Notes under the pieces: generated by a model
Databases searched by the model: none
What the model was told of the DNA's origin: nothing
The model's input: the letters and a program-made list of their open reading frames with translations, nothing else
NCBI RefSeq assembly: GCF_014229245.1
Contig: NZ_JAARZJ010000001.1
Span: forward strand, 1 to 64,000
DNA from: Listeria farberi
GTDB lineage: Bacteria > Bacillota > Bacilli > Lactobacillales > Listeriaceae
Direction: 5' to 3'
Length of the DNA: 64,000 bases
Program-made: the position numbers and the translations under genes
In this document: one piece after another, positions 45,283-52,570 of the stretch
How the letters are laid out: each line of letters begins with the position of its first letter
Numbering within the stretch: position 1 is the stretch's first letter

Positions 45283-45317
45283 TGTTATTGAAGTTATATT
45301 GAAGGAGTTGAGCGAAT

Positions 45318-46361
45318 GTGAAAAATACAATAAAATGGATTGCTATCGGTTTTGCCGGGATCATTCTACTTCCATTATTAATCGTTTTCTTTATTTACAA
45401 AAAAGCAGTTGGGAAAAAAGAATATAATCCCGAGGTACTTGAAAATTTAGATGAGGCTTCTCAGGAATATGTGAAAAACACTTCACCATTATCTGACGTA
45501 GATTCACGATATAAATATATGAGATTAGCAACAAAAGCATTACCTTCAGCAAAAGATATCGAAATTGGTGATGTGGAAAATAAAAAAATTGATGGTCCAG
45601 CTGGCAAAATTCCGATTCGGATTTATACACCACAAGAAGAGGGACCTTTCGAAATTATCGTTTACTATCATGGTGGCGGATTTATTTTAGGCGGACTACA
45701 AACACATGACGCGATTGCAAGAAAACTGGTACAAACTACTGGTGCGCGTGTTGTAACGGTTGATTACCGACTCGCTCCAGAAAATCCTTTCCCAGCGGCA
45801 GTGGAAGATGCTTATGCGGCACTACTTTGGGTACAAAATCACCGTACTAGCCTACGAGCTAAATCCTCCGATATTATTGTGGCAGGGGATAGTGTAGGTG
45901 GTAACTTAGCAACTGTAGTTACGCAGATTGCTAAATCCAAAGGAAAACCAAATATCACTGCTCAAATTTTACTTTATCCAGCAACGGATATTTTCAGTCG
46001 TGATGCGTCTGTTCTTTATCCGTCAATGGATGAATTTGCAGAAGGCTACGTGCTTACGAAAGAATCATTAGATAAATTCTTTAAATTATATATTGCGAAT
46101 GCAAGTGATCGTAAATACGATCCACTCGTTGCACCAATCCGTAGCAAAGATTTAGTCGGACTTCCAAAAACATTTATTGCGACTGCTGAATTTGATCCAC
46201 TTAGAGATCAAGGGGAAGCATATGCGAAGAAATTAAAAGACGCTGGCGTAGAAGTATTTGCCAAACGCTTTGAAAAAGTGCCACATGGCTTTATGACAAC
46301 TAATTCAGAAGCGACCGATGAGACATACGAATTGATTAGCGAGTTTTTAGAAGAAAAATAA
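45318..46361 (+). CDS. Membrane-anchored alpha/beta hydrolase, HSL family esterase
   Basis: A 347-residue protein. One N-terminal helix (about 5-25) anchors an alpha/beta hydrolase of the hormone-sensitive-lipase group. The oxyanion motif YYHGGGFILGG (about 115-125), nucleophile GDSVGGN (Ser about 196), Asp in AEFDPLRDQG (about 294) and His in VPHGF (about 325) are all in place. The nucleophile elbow GDSVG fits the family pattern GDSAG with one change. Start GTG 45318 after GAAGGAG; an ATG two bases earlier is followed at once by TGA. Likely an esterase of short acyl chains; substrate unknown. Confidence 0.85.
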   Translation: MKNTIKWIAIGFAGIILLPLLIVFFIYKKAVGKKEYNPEVLENLDEASQEYVKNTSPLSDVDSRYKYMRLATKALPSAKDIEIGDVENKKIDGPAGKIPIRIYTPQEEGPFEIIVYYHGGGFILGGLQTHDAIARKLVQTTGARVVTVDYRLAPENPFPAAVEDAYAALLWVQNHRTSLRAKSSDIIVAGDSVGGNLATVVTQIAKSKGKPNITAQILLYPATDIFSRDASVLYPSMDEFAEGYVLTKESLDKFFKLYIANASDRKYDPLVAPIRSKDLVGLPKTFIATAEFDPLRDQGEAYAKKLKDAGVEVFAKRFEKVPHGFMTTNSEATDETYELISEFLEEK

Positions 46362-46368
46362 ATCCGTG

Positions 46369-46399
46369 AATCCACTCTTTTAGTAGAGTGGATTTTTTT
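46369..46399 (+). terminator. Terminator of the esterase gene
   Basis: AATCCACTCT / AGAGTGGATT with a 6-base loop and a T-run. Confidence 0.9.
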
Positions 46400-46400
46400 A

Positions 46401-46450
46401 TTGACAAAGAATTTTTTTCATGAGAAAATGACTTACGAACGGTCGTCAGT
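46401..46450 (+). promoter_or_regulatory. Promoter and operator candidate of the TetR-MATE operon
   Basis: TTGACA (46401-46406), 17 bases, GAAAAT (46424-46429). Directly after it, ACTTACGA (46431-46438) and TCGTCAGT (46443-46450) form an inverted repeat with one mismatch, placed where a TetR-type repressor would block transcription. Autoregulation is inferred. Confidence 0.6.
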
Positions 46451-46468
46451 TTTTCTGGGAGGAGTGGA

Positions 46469-47056
46469 ATGATGAGAAAAGAAGAAATCAAACAAGCTGC
46501 ACTGACACTTTTTGCTAATAATGGTTTTGAAGGAACATCGCTTGCTGATATTGCGGGAGTGGTGGGGCTGAAGAAACAATCCATCTATTCTCATTTTAAA
46601 GATAAAGATGATTTGTTTTTATCTATTATGAAGGATGCGAAATCTACGGAAATTGATTATTATCGGGCAAAACTCCTAGATAGCGATTTATCTAGACCAG
46701 ATTTAGTTTTATCTAGTTTACTTTTTGGTGTGAAGGAATTATACGACACCGATGAGGCGTATCAATTTTGGCTACGGTATGGGTTTTATCCACCGAAGCA
46801 TTTGTATGATATTGTTCAAGCAGATATTACCGAGAATCTGCTACAAATGGAACAAGATTTTACCACTTTATTTAGCAATTGGATGGAGCAAAAGTTAATA
46901 CCGATGCAAGATGTGGAAACGATGAAAGAAGCGTATATGGGAATCCTCGATGCCGTCATCGTTGACATTGTGTACGTGAATGACCCGGAAAGAACGGAAA
47001 AGAAAATCACAGCTTTATGGCAAATTTTCTGGAGAGGAATTACGCTAAAAGCTTAA
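46469..47056 (+). CDS. TetR/AcrR-family regulator
   Basis: A 195-residue repressor. The N-terminal helix-turn-helix (about 5-50) reads IKQAALTLFANNGFEGTSLADIAGVVGLKKQSIYSHFKDKDDL (shown here in part; key helix GLKKQSIYSHF). The rest is an all-helical ligand-binding dimer domain. ATG 46469 with GGGAGGAGTGG upstream; a second ATG follows at once. The MATE gene starts 14 bases downstream, so it probably senses a compound exported by that pump. Confidence 0.88.
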   Translation: MMRKEEIKQAALTLFANNGFEGTSLADIAGVVGLKKQSIYSHFKDKDDLFLSIMKDAKSTEIDYYRAKLLDSDLSRPDLVLSSLLFGVKELYDTDEAYQFWLRYGFYPPKHLYDIVQADITENLLQMEQDFTTLFSNWMEQKLIPMQDVETMKEAYMGILDAVIVDIVYVNDPERTEKKITALWQIFWRGITLKA

Positions 47057-47070
47057 TTTAGAGGTGTAAC

Positions 47071-48402
47071 ATGGCAAAGAATATAGAAATATTAGAGACA
47101 GATTCAGTTAAAAAGATTTATTTTAGATATTTAATTCCTTCCTTAGTAGGAATGTTGTTAATGTCTTTAAATATTGTGATTGATGGAATTTTTGTTGGGC
47201 ATAAGCTCGGCGGAGTAGCACTGGCTGGGATAAACATTGCCGTGCCTGTATTTACGATTTTTACAGCTATTTCGATTTGGATTGGGATTGGTGCCGCGAC
47301 TCAATTTTCCTTTGCAATTGGGGAGAAAAATGTTGCCAGAGCACAAACAATTTTTACGAACGCGATTTTAGCAGTTATTTCCATTACGCTCGTTATTGCC
47401 ATACTTGCTTTTATTTTTAAAGTACCACTAGCTTATTTTTTAGGTGCGAATGATGAAACGATTGGTTACGTACTTGAGTATATGAATATATTGCTTATTT
47501 TTGGATTTGCACTTACGCTTGAAAATATTTTAAGTATTTTTGTCCGTAACGATGGTGATCCGAATTTATCTATGGTTGCTCTAATTGTTACGGCAATAAG
47601 TAATGTTATTTTGAATTATTTATTTTTATTCGTATTTGAATGGGGCGTTACGGGTTCTGCGCTTGCTACGATGATTGCAATTATTATCGGTGTGTTGATT
47701 CTAATTACACATTTCTTTAAAAAATCTAGTCGCTTGAAATTTGTAAAAGTTGATTGGAATAAAGCTTTTTTCAAAAAAACGCTAGGCATTGGGTTGCCAA
47801 GTTTTTTAGCAGAAGTTGGCGTGTCGGTATTTACTTTAGGCTATAATATTTCTATCGCAGCTATTGCTGGAACTGCAGGCGTTGCGGCTTTCTCTGTTTT
47901 AAATTATACCCATAGTGTAATTTTAATGTTATTCCTTGGTATGGGTTCAGCGATTCAACCACTTATTAGTTATTACCGAGGGGCAAGGGCAAGAGAGAAG
48001 GAACTTGAAACATTGAAAATTGCAATCGTAGTAGCATTTAGTACAGGAGTTGCCTTTTTATTAGTTGGATTATTTGGTTCTAACTTGCTCGTTTCGATGT
48101 TCGGAAACTTTAGTGCAGAAATTAGAGAACTTGCAAGTAACGGAATTAAGTTATTCTATTCAGCCTACTTATTTATGGGCTTTAACTTTGTTATGATGAC
48201 ATATTTCCAAACTTCCGATAAAGTCAAAATGGCAACATGGATTACGATTTCACGAGAAATTATTTTTATGGTGATTTTCTTGCTTATTTTACCACCAATC
48301 ATTGGCATCCCAGGTGTTTGGTTAGCAATTCCGATTTCGGAAATGATTGTAGCGGTTTCGATTGTATTTTATATGAAGAAGAAGCATATATTATTTAAAT
48401 AG
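47071..48402 (+). CDS. MATE-family multidrug efflux pump
   Basis: A 443-residue membrane protein with 12 helices in two homologous halves (about 10-215 and 230-440). The start RYLIPSLVGMLLMSLNIVIDGIFVGHKLG and the NDGDPNLSMVALI region fit the MepA-type branch. Such pumps export cationic drugs with Na+ or H+. ATG 47071 with TAGAGGTG upstream. It is cotranscribed with the TetR gene before it and ends in a strong terminator. Confidence 0.88.
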   Translation: MAKNIEILETDSVKKIYFRYLIPSLVGMLLMSLNIVIDGIFVGHKLGGVALAGINIAVPVFTIFTAISIWIGIGAATQFSFAIGEKNVARAQTIFTNAILAVISITLVIAILAFIFKVPLAYFLGANDETIGYVLEYMNILLIFGFALTLENILSIFVRNDGDPNLSMVALIVTAISNVILNYLFLFVFEWGVTGSALATMIAIIIGVLILITHFFKKSSRLKFVKVDWNKAFFKKTLGIGLPSFLAEVGVSVFTLGYNISIAAIAGTAGVAAFSVLNYTHSVILMLFLGMGSAIQPLISYYRGARAREKELETLKIAIVVAFSTGVAFLLVGLFGSNLLVSMFGNFSAEIRELASNGIKLFYSAYLFMGFNFVMMTYFQTSDKVKMATWITISREIIFMVIFLLILPPIIGIPGVWLAIPISEMIVAVSIVFYMKKKHILFK

Positions 48403-48405
48403 TTA

Positions 48406-48437
48406 AAAGCGAAGGGCATTGTACCTTCGCTTTTTTT
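48406..48437 (+). terminator. Terminator of the TetR-MATE operon
   Basis: AAAGCGAAGG / CCTTCGCTTT with an 8-base loop, then seven T in total. Confidence 0.92.
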
Positions 48438-48500
48438 GGATAAACTAAAGTGAAATAAGCTTTAAAAGCACCATTTTTTTCGTTGTTTCCTTTTTTTAAT

Positions 48501-48640
48501 TTTACAAGATTTGAATGTTAAAATGATATTCTACACGTTTTATGTAGGTTAAAACCTTTCAAGTGGGAATGAATAGGTTAATTGATTTATGCTAAAAGAA
48601 TATAGAGGCAAAACTTTTTCTAGCCTCTATATTTATTTTT
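48501..48640 (+). ncRNA. Candidate small RNA, about 105 bases
   Basis: A promoter-like TTTACA (48501-48506), 17 bases, TGATAT (48524-48529) predicts a start near 48536. The transcript would hold a small hairpin, a paired AACCT / AGGTT region (about 48553 to 48578), and end at a good terminator: AATATAGAGGC (48599-48609) / GCCTCTATATT (48623-48633) followed by TTATTTTTT. There is no open reading frame with a ribosome binding site inside, and the preceding operon has its own terminator at 48406-48437. Both ends are therefore defined but no protein fits. A small RNA is the best reading; a decayed gene end is the alternative. Confidence 0.5.
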
Positions 48641-48902
48641 TAAGTAAATATTTAAAAAAATTAGTATAAAATATGACGAATTAGTGAAGATTTGTATGGA
48701 TTTTCCAATGAAAAAACAGCAAATAAACTTACATAAGTACAATGAGTTTTATTTTAAAATGAAAAAATAAAAAATCATAATACGCTTAAACACGCTCTAG
48801 GAGTAAGAAGTAATTTATAAACAAAATTATAGTTGGAAAAAAATTCTGTAAGTAATACAGTTTTTTTGTGTTGTGTAAGATTATTTTTAAGTTCAAAATA
48901 AC
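48641..48902. other. AT-rich intergenic stretch before the HTH-TPR regulator
   Basis: No gene that I can support. A 20-codon frame from ATG 48708 lacks a ribosome binding site. A weak symmetric hairpin with A and T runs (CTGT / ACAG, about 48836-48867) is the only structure. Confidence 0.4.
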
Positions 48903-48943
48903 CTACAATATGTAGTTGTTTTTCATAAATAAATGTTTATAAT
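48903..48943 (+). promoter_or_regulatory. Promoter and palindrome upstream of the HTH-TPR regulator
   Basis: TTGTTT (48916-48921), 16 bases, TATAAT (48938-48943). The palindrome CTACA-ATA-TGTAG (48903-48915) directly precedes the -35. The same arms occur at 48531-48547 at the start of the candidate small RNA. Confidence 0.45.
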
Positions 48944-48978
48944 TAAAATGAAAATATCTATATTATGGCGGTGGCATC

Positions 48979-50259
48979 ATGAATTTAATTGGTTTGCGAA
49001 TTAGGAATATTCGTAAAGAGAAATCTCTAACTTTAAAAGATCTAGCACAAGGAATTGTTTCGATTCCATATCTTGCAAATATTGAAAACGGAGTTAAACT
49101 AGCATCCATGGAAACATTAATGCATATAGCACGACGACTAGAAGTGCCTGAAGAAGTATTATTAGTTAATGAAGAAGAAACAAACATGGAAGTCCTACAA
49201 GAACTTCAATTGATTTTTGAACTATTAGTTTTTTCAAAAACAGAAGATATAGAAACTAAGTTAAATAAAATAGCTAGTAAAGTAGATTTAGTTCAGGAAT
49301 CTCCGGCTGTTGAGCTTGCCTTTTACTGTCTAAAAGCTAGCTACTATTATAAAATATGGGAGTTTTCAAAAGCTGAAGAAATTGAAGTAAGATATTTAAA
49401 TAATAACGAAAAACGTGCTGAATGCAACTTTCCAATTTATTTATTAACATATTATTATTATTGCCAGTCATTAAAACATGCATTTGTTACTTGCGACTAT
49501 AAACTTGTAGAAAACTACTGGAAAAAATGTATAGAAATAACAGATTCTCCATCTTTTCAGGTTGTTTTTCACATTAATATTTGTATTAATTATATTTGTC
49601 AAAACTTGTATGAGCCAGCTTTAAGCCATGTAGAAGCTGCCAGTGATTTATTAAATACTATCCCAGATGCAAGCTTTGAACTAAAAGGATCTTTGCTTTA
49701 TTTTTATGGTTATATTTATTTTCAAATTGGGTTCTTAACAGAAGCAAAAAAACATTTCAACCAAGCTGTGGAATTTTACTCATTATATCCTGAATTAACA
49801 AGTAAATTCTATTTTGTTATTCGTTTTAAACTTGCAGAAATTGAAAAAATAGAAGGAAATGAAACACAATTTGATGAAAATATTATTTTGATTTACGATG
49901 AAATAATTGCCTTTGAAAATAGAGGGATTGACTTTGCCAATAATGACTTTTTAGTTATAACAGAATTAATGGTTATTTTTGCAGAAAAAGGTTGGCTAGA
50001 AGAGGCGACAGAGCTGATGCGGATTATGAGTAAAGTAACTGAGCGGGTGATGGAATTAGATTATTTTATTGAATACACCGAAACGCTACTTTTATATCAT
50101 GAAAAGGAGCAAGCTAGCTACGAAAAAAATATGATAGATTTGCTTAAAAAAATTGAAGAATCCAATGATCCGGTATTAATTGAACGAGTGAAAAAGCACG
50201 CAAGCAAACACTTCGCTAAATCAACTAAATATAAAATGGCATATGATATTTTGTCTTAA
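48979..50259 (+). CDS. HTH-TPR transcriptional regulator (Rgg/PlcR-like)
   Basis: A 426-residue protein. Residues 1-60 form an XRE-type helix-turn-helix (IRNIRKEKSLTLKDLAQGI, then ENGVKLASMETLMHIARRL). Residues about 70-420 are all-helical with tetratricopeptide-like repeats (for example SLLYFYGYIYFQIGFLTEAKKHF). This is the layout of Rgg, PlcR and PrgX, many of which read short peptide pheromones; some members bind no known peptide. ATG 48979 has only a weak site (GGCGGTGG). The next gene, a sigma-B-type LPXTG protein, lies 93 bases downstream and might be a target. No clear pheromone gene was found. Confidence 0.78.
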   Translation: MNLIGLRIRNIRKEKSLTLKDLAQGIVSIPYLANIENGVKLASMETLMHIARRLEVPEEVLLVNEEETNMEVLQELQLIFELLVFSKTEDIETKLNKIASKVDLVQESPAVELAFYCLKASYYYKIWEFSKAEEIEVRYLNNNEKRAECNFPIYLLTYYYYCQSLKHAFVTCDYKLVENYWKKCIEITDSPSFQVVFHINICINYICQNLYEPALSHVEAASDLLNTIPDASFELKGSLLYFYGYIYFQIGFLTEAKKHFNQAVEFYSLYPELTSKFYFVIRFKLAEIEKIEGNETQFDENIILIYDEIIAFENRGIDFANNDFLVITELMVIFAEKGWLEEATELMRIMSKVTERVMELDYFIEYTETLLLYHEKEQASYEKNMIDLLKKIEESNDPVLIERVKKHASKHFAKSTKYKMAYDILS

Positions 50260-50263
50260 ACAT

Positions 50264-50294
50264 GAAACAGCTGGTTTAACATACTAGCTGTTTT
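50264..50294 (+). terminator. Terminator of the HTH-TPR regulator
   Basis: AAACAGCT / AGCTGTTT around a 12-base loop, then TTC and TTTT. Its right arm overlaps the -35 of the next promoter. Confidence 0.7.
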
Positions 50295-50328
50295 CTTTTA
50301 CTTTATTGGGGGTACTATAAGGTACTAT
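50290..50328 (+). promoter_or_regulatory. Sigma-B promoter candidate and tandem repeat before the LPXTG gene
   Basis: GTTTTC (50290-50295), 14 bases, GGGTAC (50310-50315), a close match to the sigma-B pattern. A direct repeat GGTACTAT (50311-50318 and 50321-50328) overlaps the -10. The homologous EGD-e gene, as I recall, is in the sigma-B regulon. Confidence 0.65.
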
Positions 50329-50352
50329 GTTCAGAAAAAGGGAGGAAAAAAT

Positions 50353-52044
50353 ATGCAACAAAAAATAATAGCTAGTTTCTTTATTTTATTTATAGTATTT
50401 ATTATTGGAAGTGCTACTGAAAAAGTGCAGGCTTATCCAACATCTTTAAATGGCTGGCAATTAAAATGGGCTATTAAAAATAATGATTTTGAAAATGTTG
50501 ATATTGCCAACTATGGACAAAATGCTGGCACACCAAATGTTTGGATGGTTAACCAAGATGGTGTAGAGGCCTGGAGTACAACAAATCCTACTGGAAACAT
50601 TGAAGTATGGCAAAACGGCAATGGATATAATGTGCCTGCTTTTTCTGGAAATAACTTTATTGAATTAAATTCAGATGGTATTGGACCAGTTTATCAGGAT
50701 ATTCGGACCATTCCAGGTTCGAATTTAACATGGAAATTTTCGCATCGAGGTCGTAATGGAATGGACACAGCTGATTTGCTTATTGGCTCACCGGAAAGTC
50801 AAACGGAGGTAACAAGAGTTTCTGATGGGGAAACGTGGGGAAGTTTTGAAGGAAATTACACAGTGCCTGCTGGACAAACTATCACAAGACTAACTTTTAA
50901 TCCAATATCGACAGCAGATGGAACCCTTACTAATGGGAATTTTTTAGATGATGTTCAATTATATATTAATGTAAATGGTGCAAAAATTGGCGATATTGTA
51001 TGGTATGACTTTAATGGGGATGGTATACAGCAAGATAGTGAAGAACCTGCTCCTGGTGTAAAAGTGGACTTATTAACTGAAGAGGGTGTGTTAAAAGAAA
51101 GCACAATAACAAATAATATTGGTTCTTATTTATTCACAGATATCCTGCCAGGGAATTACCAAGTGAGATTCAACCTACCAAACAATAGTTATATTTTTTC
51201 TAAAGCAAATCAAGGTACAGACACTTCTATTAATTCCAAACCAGATAAAACAGGAATTACAAAAGTAAATGTTCCAACTTTAAGAAGTGAGAATTTTGAT
51301 ATTGATGCAGGACTTACAACTAATGGAAAAGTAGAAATTCAAAAAATTTCTGGTAATAAAGCGCTTAGTGGAGCAGTGTATACAATTAAAGATGAATCTG
51401 GACTCGAAGTAGCGAAAATAACAACTGATAAAAATGGTATTGGAACCGCCACAGGATTACCACCTGAAAAGTATACAGTCACTGAGTTAACTGCCCCTAC
51501 TGGGTATCAGATAAATACCACCCCGAAAAGTTTTACAATTACTTACGGCGACACAAAGCCAGCCAAACTCATTTTTCAAAACACAGAAAAAACAGGAGCA
51601 ATTAAAATTTTTAAACAAGATGAAACAACGAAAACAGGACTTGCAAAGGCAGTTTTCAACATTAAGACAACAGCCGGAACGATGTTAAAAAATGTAACTA
51701 CCAACAGTAGTGGTTTTGCACTTGTAGAAAACTTGTTACCGGGAACTTATGTGATAACGGAAAAAATAGCACCGCCCGGTTATGAAAAATCAGCTAAAGA
51801 AATTCATGTAACGATACCGTTTAACCCACAAGAGACTATCGATGTGACTTTTAATGATAAAAAAATAAAAGTAACACCAAAGCCAACTCCCGAAAATAGA
51901 AATACAACATCAGTAAAAGTAACCGACAAAGCGACAGATATCTCCGCTTTACCACAAACTGGTGATAGTTCAGACTTCACAATGATTGTTATAGGAGTAT
52001 TTACCACCATAGCTAGTGGATTATTTATTTATAGAAGAAATTAA
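50353..52044 (+). CDS. LPXTG-anchored surface protein with SdrD-type and SpaA/Cna-B-type domains
   Basis: A 563-residue wall protein. A signal peptide (about 1-28, cut near VQA) is followed by a N-terminal ligand-binding-type domain (about 30-210). Next comes an SdrD B-like repeat with an acidic calcium-type loop (DFNGDGIQQDSEEP, about 223-236). Two collagen-adhesin stalk domains follow (about 327-415 and 418-505), each with an opening Lys (VEIQK, IKIFK) and a TELTAPTGY / TEKIAPPGY Glu motif that can form isopeptide bonds. Last, a Pro/Thr linker and sorting signal LPQTGD, hydrophobic stretch and RRN tail. Sortase A should attach it to peptidoglycan. ATG 50353 with GGGAGG upstream. Probably an adhesin; resembles what I recall as Lmo2085. 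Confidence 0.9.
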   Translation: MQQKIIASFFILFIVFIIGSATEKVQAYPTSLNGWQLKWAIKNNDFENVDIANYGQNAGTPNVWMVNQDGVEAWSTTNPTGNIEVWQNGNGYNVPAFSGNNFIELNSDGIGPVYQDIRTIPGSNLTWKFSHRGRNGMDTADLLIGSPESQTEVTRVSDGETWGSFEGNYTVPAGQTITRLTFNPISTADGTLTNGNFLDDVQLYINVNGAKIGDIVWYDFNGDGIQQDSEEPAPGVKVDLLTEEGVLKESTITNNIGSYLFTDILPGNYQVRFNLPNNSYIFSKANQGTDTSINSKPDKTGITKVNVPTLRSENFDIDAGLTTNGKVEIQKISGNKALSGAVYTIKDESGLEVAKITTDKNGIGTATGLPPEKYTVTELTAPTGYQINTTPKSFTITYGDTKPAKLIFQNTEKTGAIKIFKQDETTKTGLAKAVFNIKTTAGTMLKNVTTNSSGFALVENLLPGTYVITEKIAPPGYEKSAKEIHVTIPFNPQETIDVTFNDKKIKVTPKPTPENRNTTSVKVTDKATDISALPQTGDSSDFTMIVIGVFTTIASGLFIYRRN

Positions 52045-52052
52045 AAAGATAT

Positions 52053-52088
52053 AAAACTTCTCTAGAACCCAAATAGAGAAGTTTTTTT
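52053..52088 (+). terminator. Terminator of the LPXTG gene
   Basis: AAAACTTCTCTA / TAGAGAAGTTTT with a 9-base loop and seven T. Confidence 0.92.
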
Positions 52089-52094
52089 CATGTT

Positions 52095-52270
52095 TTAGGT
52101 AAAAAGCTCTCCTTTTTTTTCCAAAGTCAATTGGCCATGTTCATCAACTTCATGACTACTACTTGATTTCGTACTTCTTGTCGGTGCTTAGAAAGCCATA
52201 TATAGCACTTCATTGCTATATTATCTAAAGTAATTTCTTGCTTTGGCCTCTTTTTTCTGTAGTACTCTGT
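52095..52270 (-). pseudogene. Possible decayed coding fragment
   Basis: On the minus strand one frame is open for 44 codons from 52270, reading protein-like sequence with ITLDNIAMKCYIWLSKHRQE. The neighbouring frame then continues with HEVDEHGQLTLEKKGELF to a stop at 52095-52097. Joining both frames by one shift near 52160 gives a hydrophilic, well-formed C-terminus of about 55 residues. No start codon with a ribosome binding site is seen. I cannot name a family. Chance is possible in such AT-rich DNA. Confidence 0.3.
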
Positions 52271-52399
52271 TTATGACAAAATTATGACGATTTTAAGTTG
52301 TACACTAAAAAAACCCCTTTTTTAATGATTTATTTTAGTAATTTGCCTTTTTTTAACATGGTATAGTGAAAATGTTAAATTTGTTGAAGGGAGGATTTA
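52271..52399. other. Intergenic stretch with a possible promoter
   Basis: AT-rich; TTTTTAACATGGTATAGTGAAAATG (52350-52374, given here as position) includes TATAGT at 52362-52367, which could drive the fragment and WG-repeat gene downstream. A GGGAGG lies at 52389-52394. Confidence 0.3.
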
Positions 52400-52537
52400 A
52401 TTGTTCGAACAGAAGAATTATCTATATATCAGAAGGTTATATTCAGTTTAATAAACCAGCAGCATCTAAATGATAATCAAAAGTATTAGGTAGCTATAAT
52501 AGAATAATTTGAAGCACAAAGTTTTACTGAAAAATAG
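52400..52537 (+). pseudogene. Possible remnant reading frame with in-frame stops
   Basis: Behind a GGGAGG at 52389-52394, a frame reads VRTEELSIYQKVIFSLINQ, HLNDNQKY, stop, VAIIE, stop, FEAQSFTEK, stop. The pieces between the stops look like one helical protein in which two Gln codons became TAG and TAA. No ATG or GTG start stands at a usable place. This is weak evidence for a broken small gene before the WG-repeat gene. Confidence 0.22.
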
Positions 52538-52570
52538 TATTAAATACTTTGGTAAAGGAGACATCATGAA

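Noticed and set aside
45103-45317. T-box leader for arginine or tRNA-linked control before argG
   Set aside because: No T-box sequence or terminator/antiterminator pair; the AT-rich palindrome fits ArgR better.
48708-48770. 20-codon frame with a basic start in the intergenic region
   Set aside because: No ribosome binding site and no hydrophobic segment; composition is that of random AT-rich sequence.
48948-49010. Short frame overlapping the start of the HTH-TPR regulator, considered as a pheromone peptide
   Set aside because: No ribosome binding site, overlaps the regulator coding region, and lacks an export-type N-terminus.
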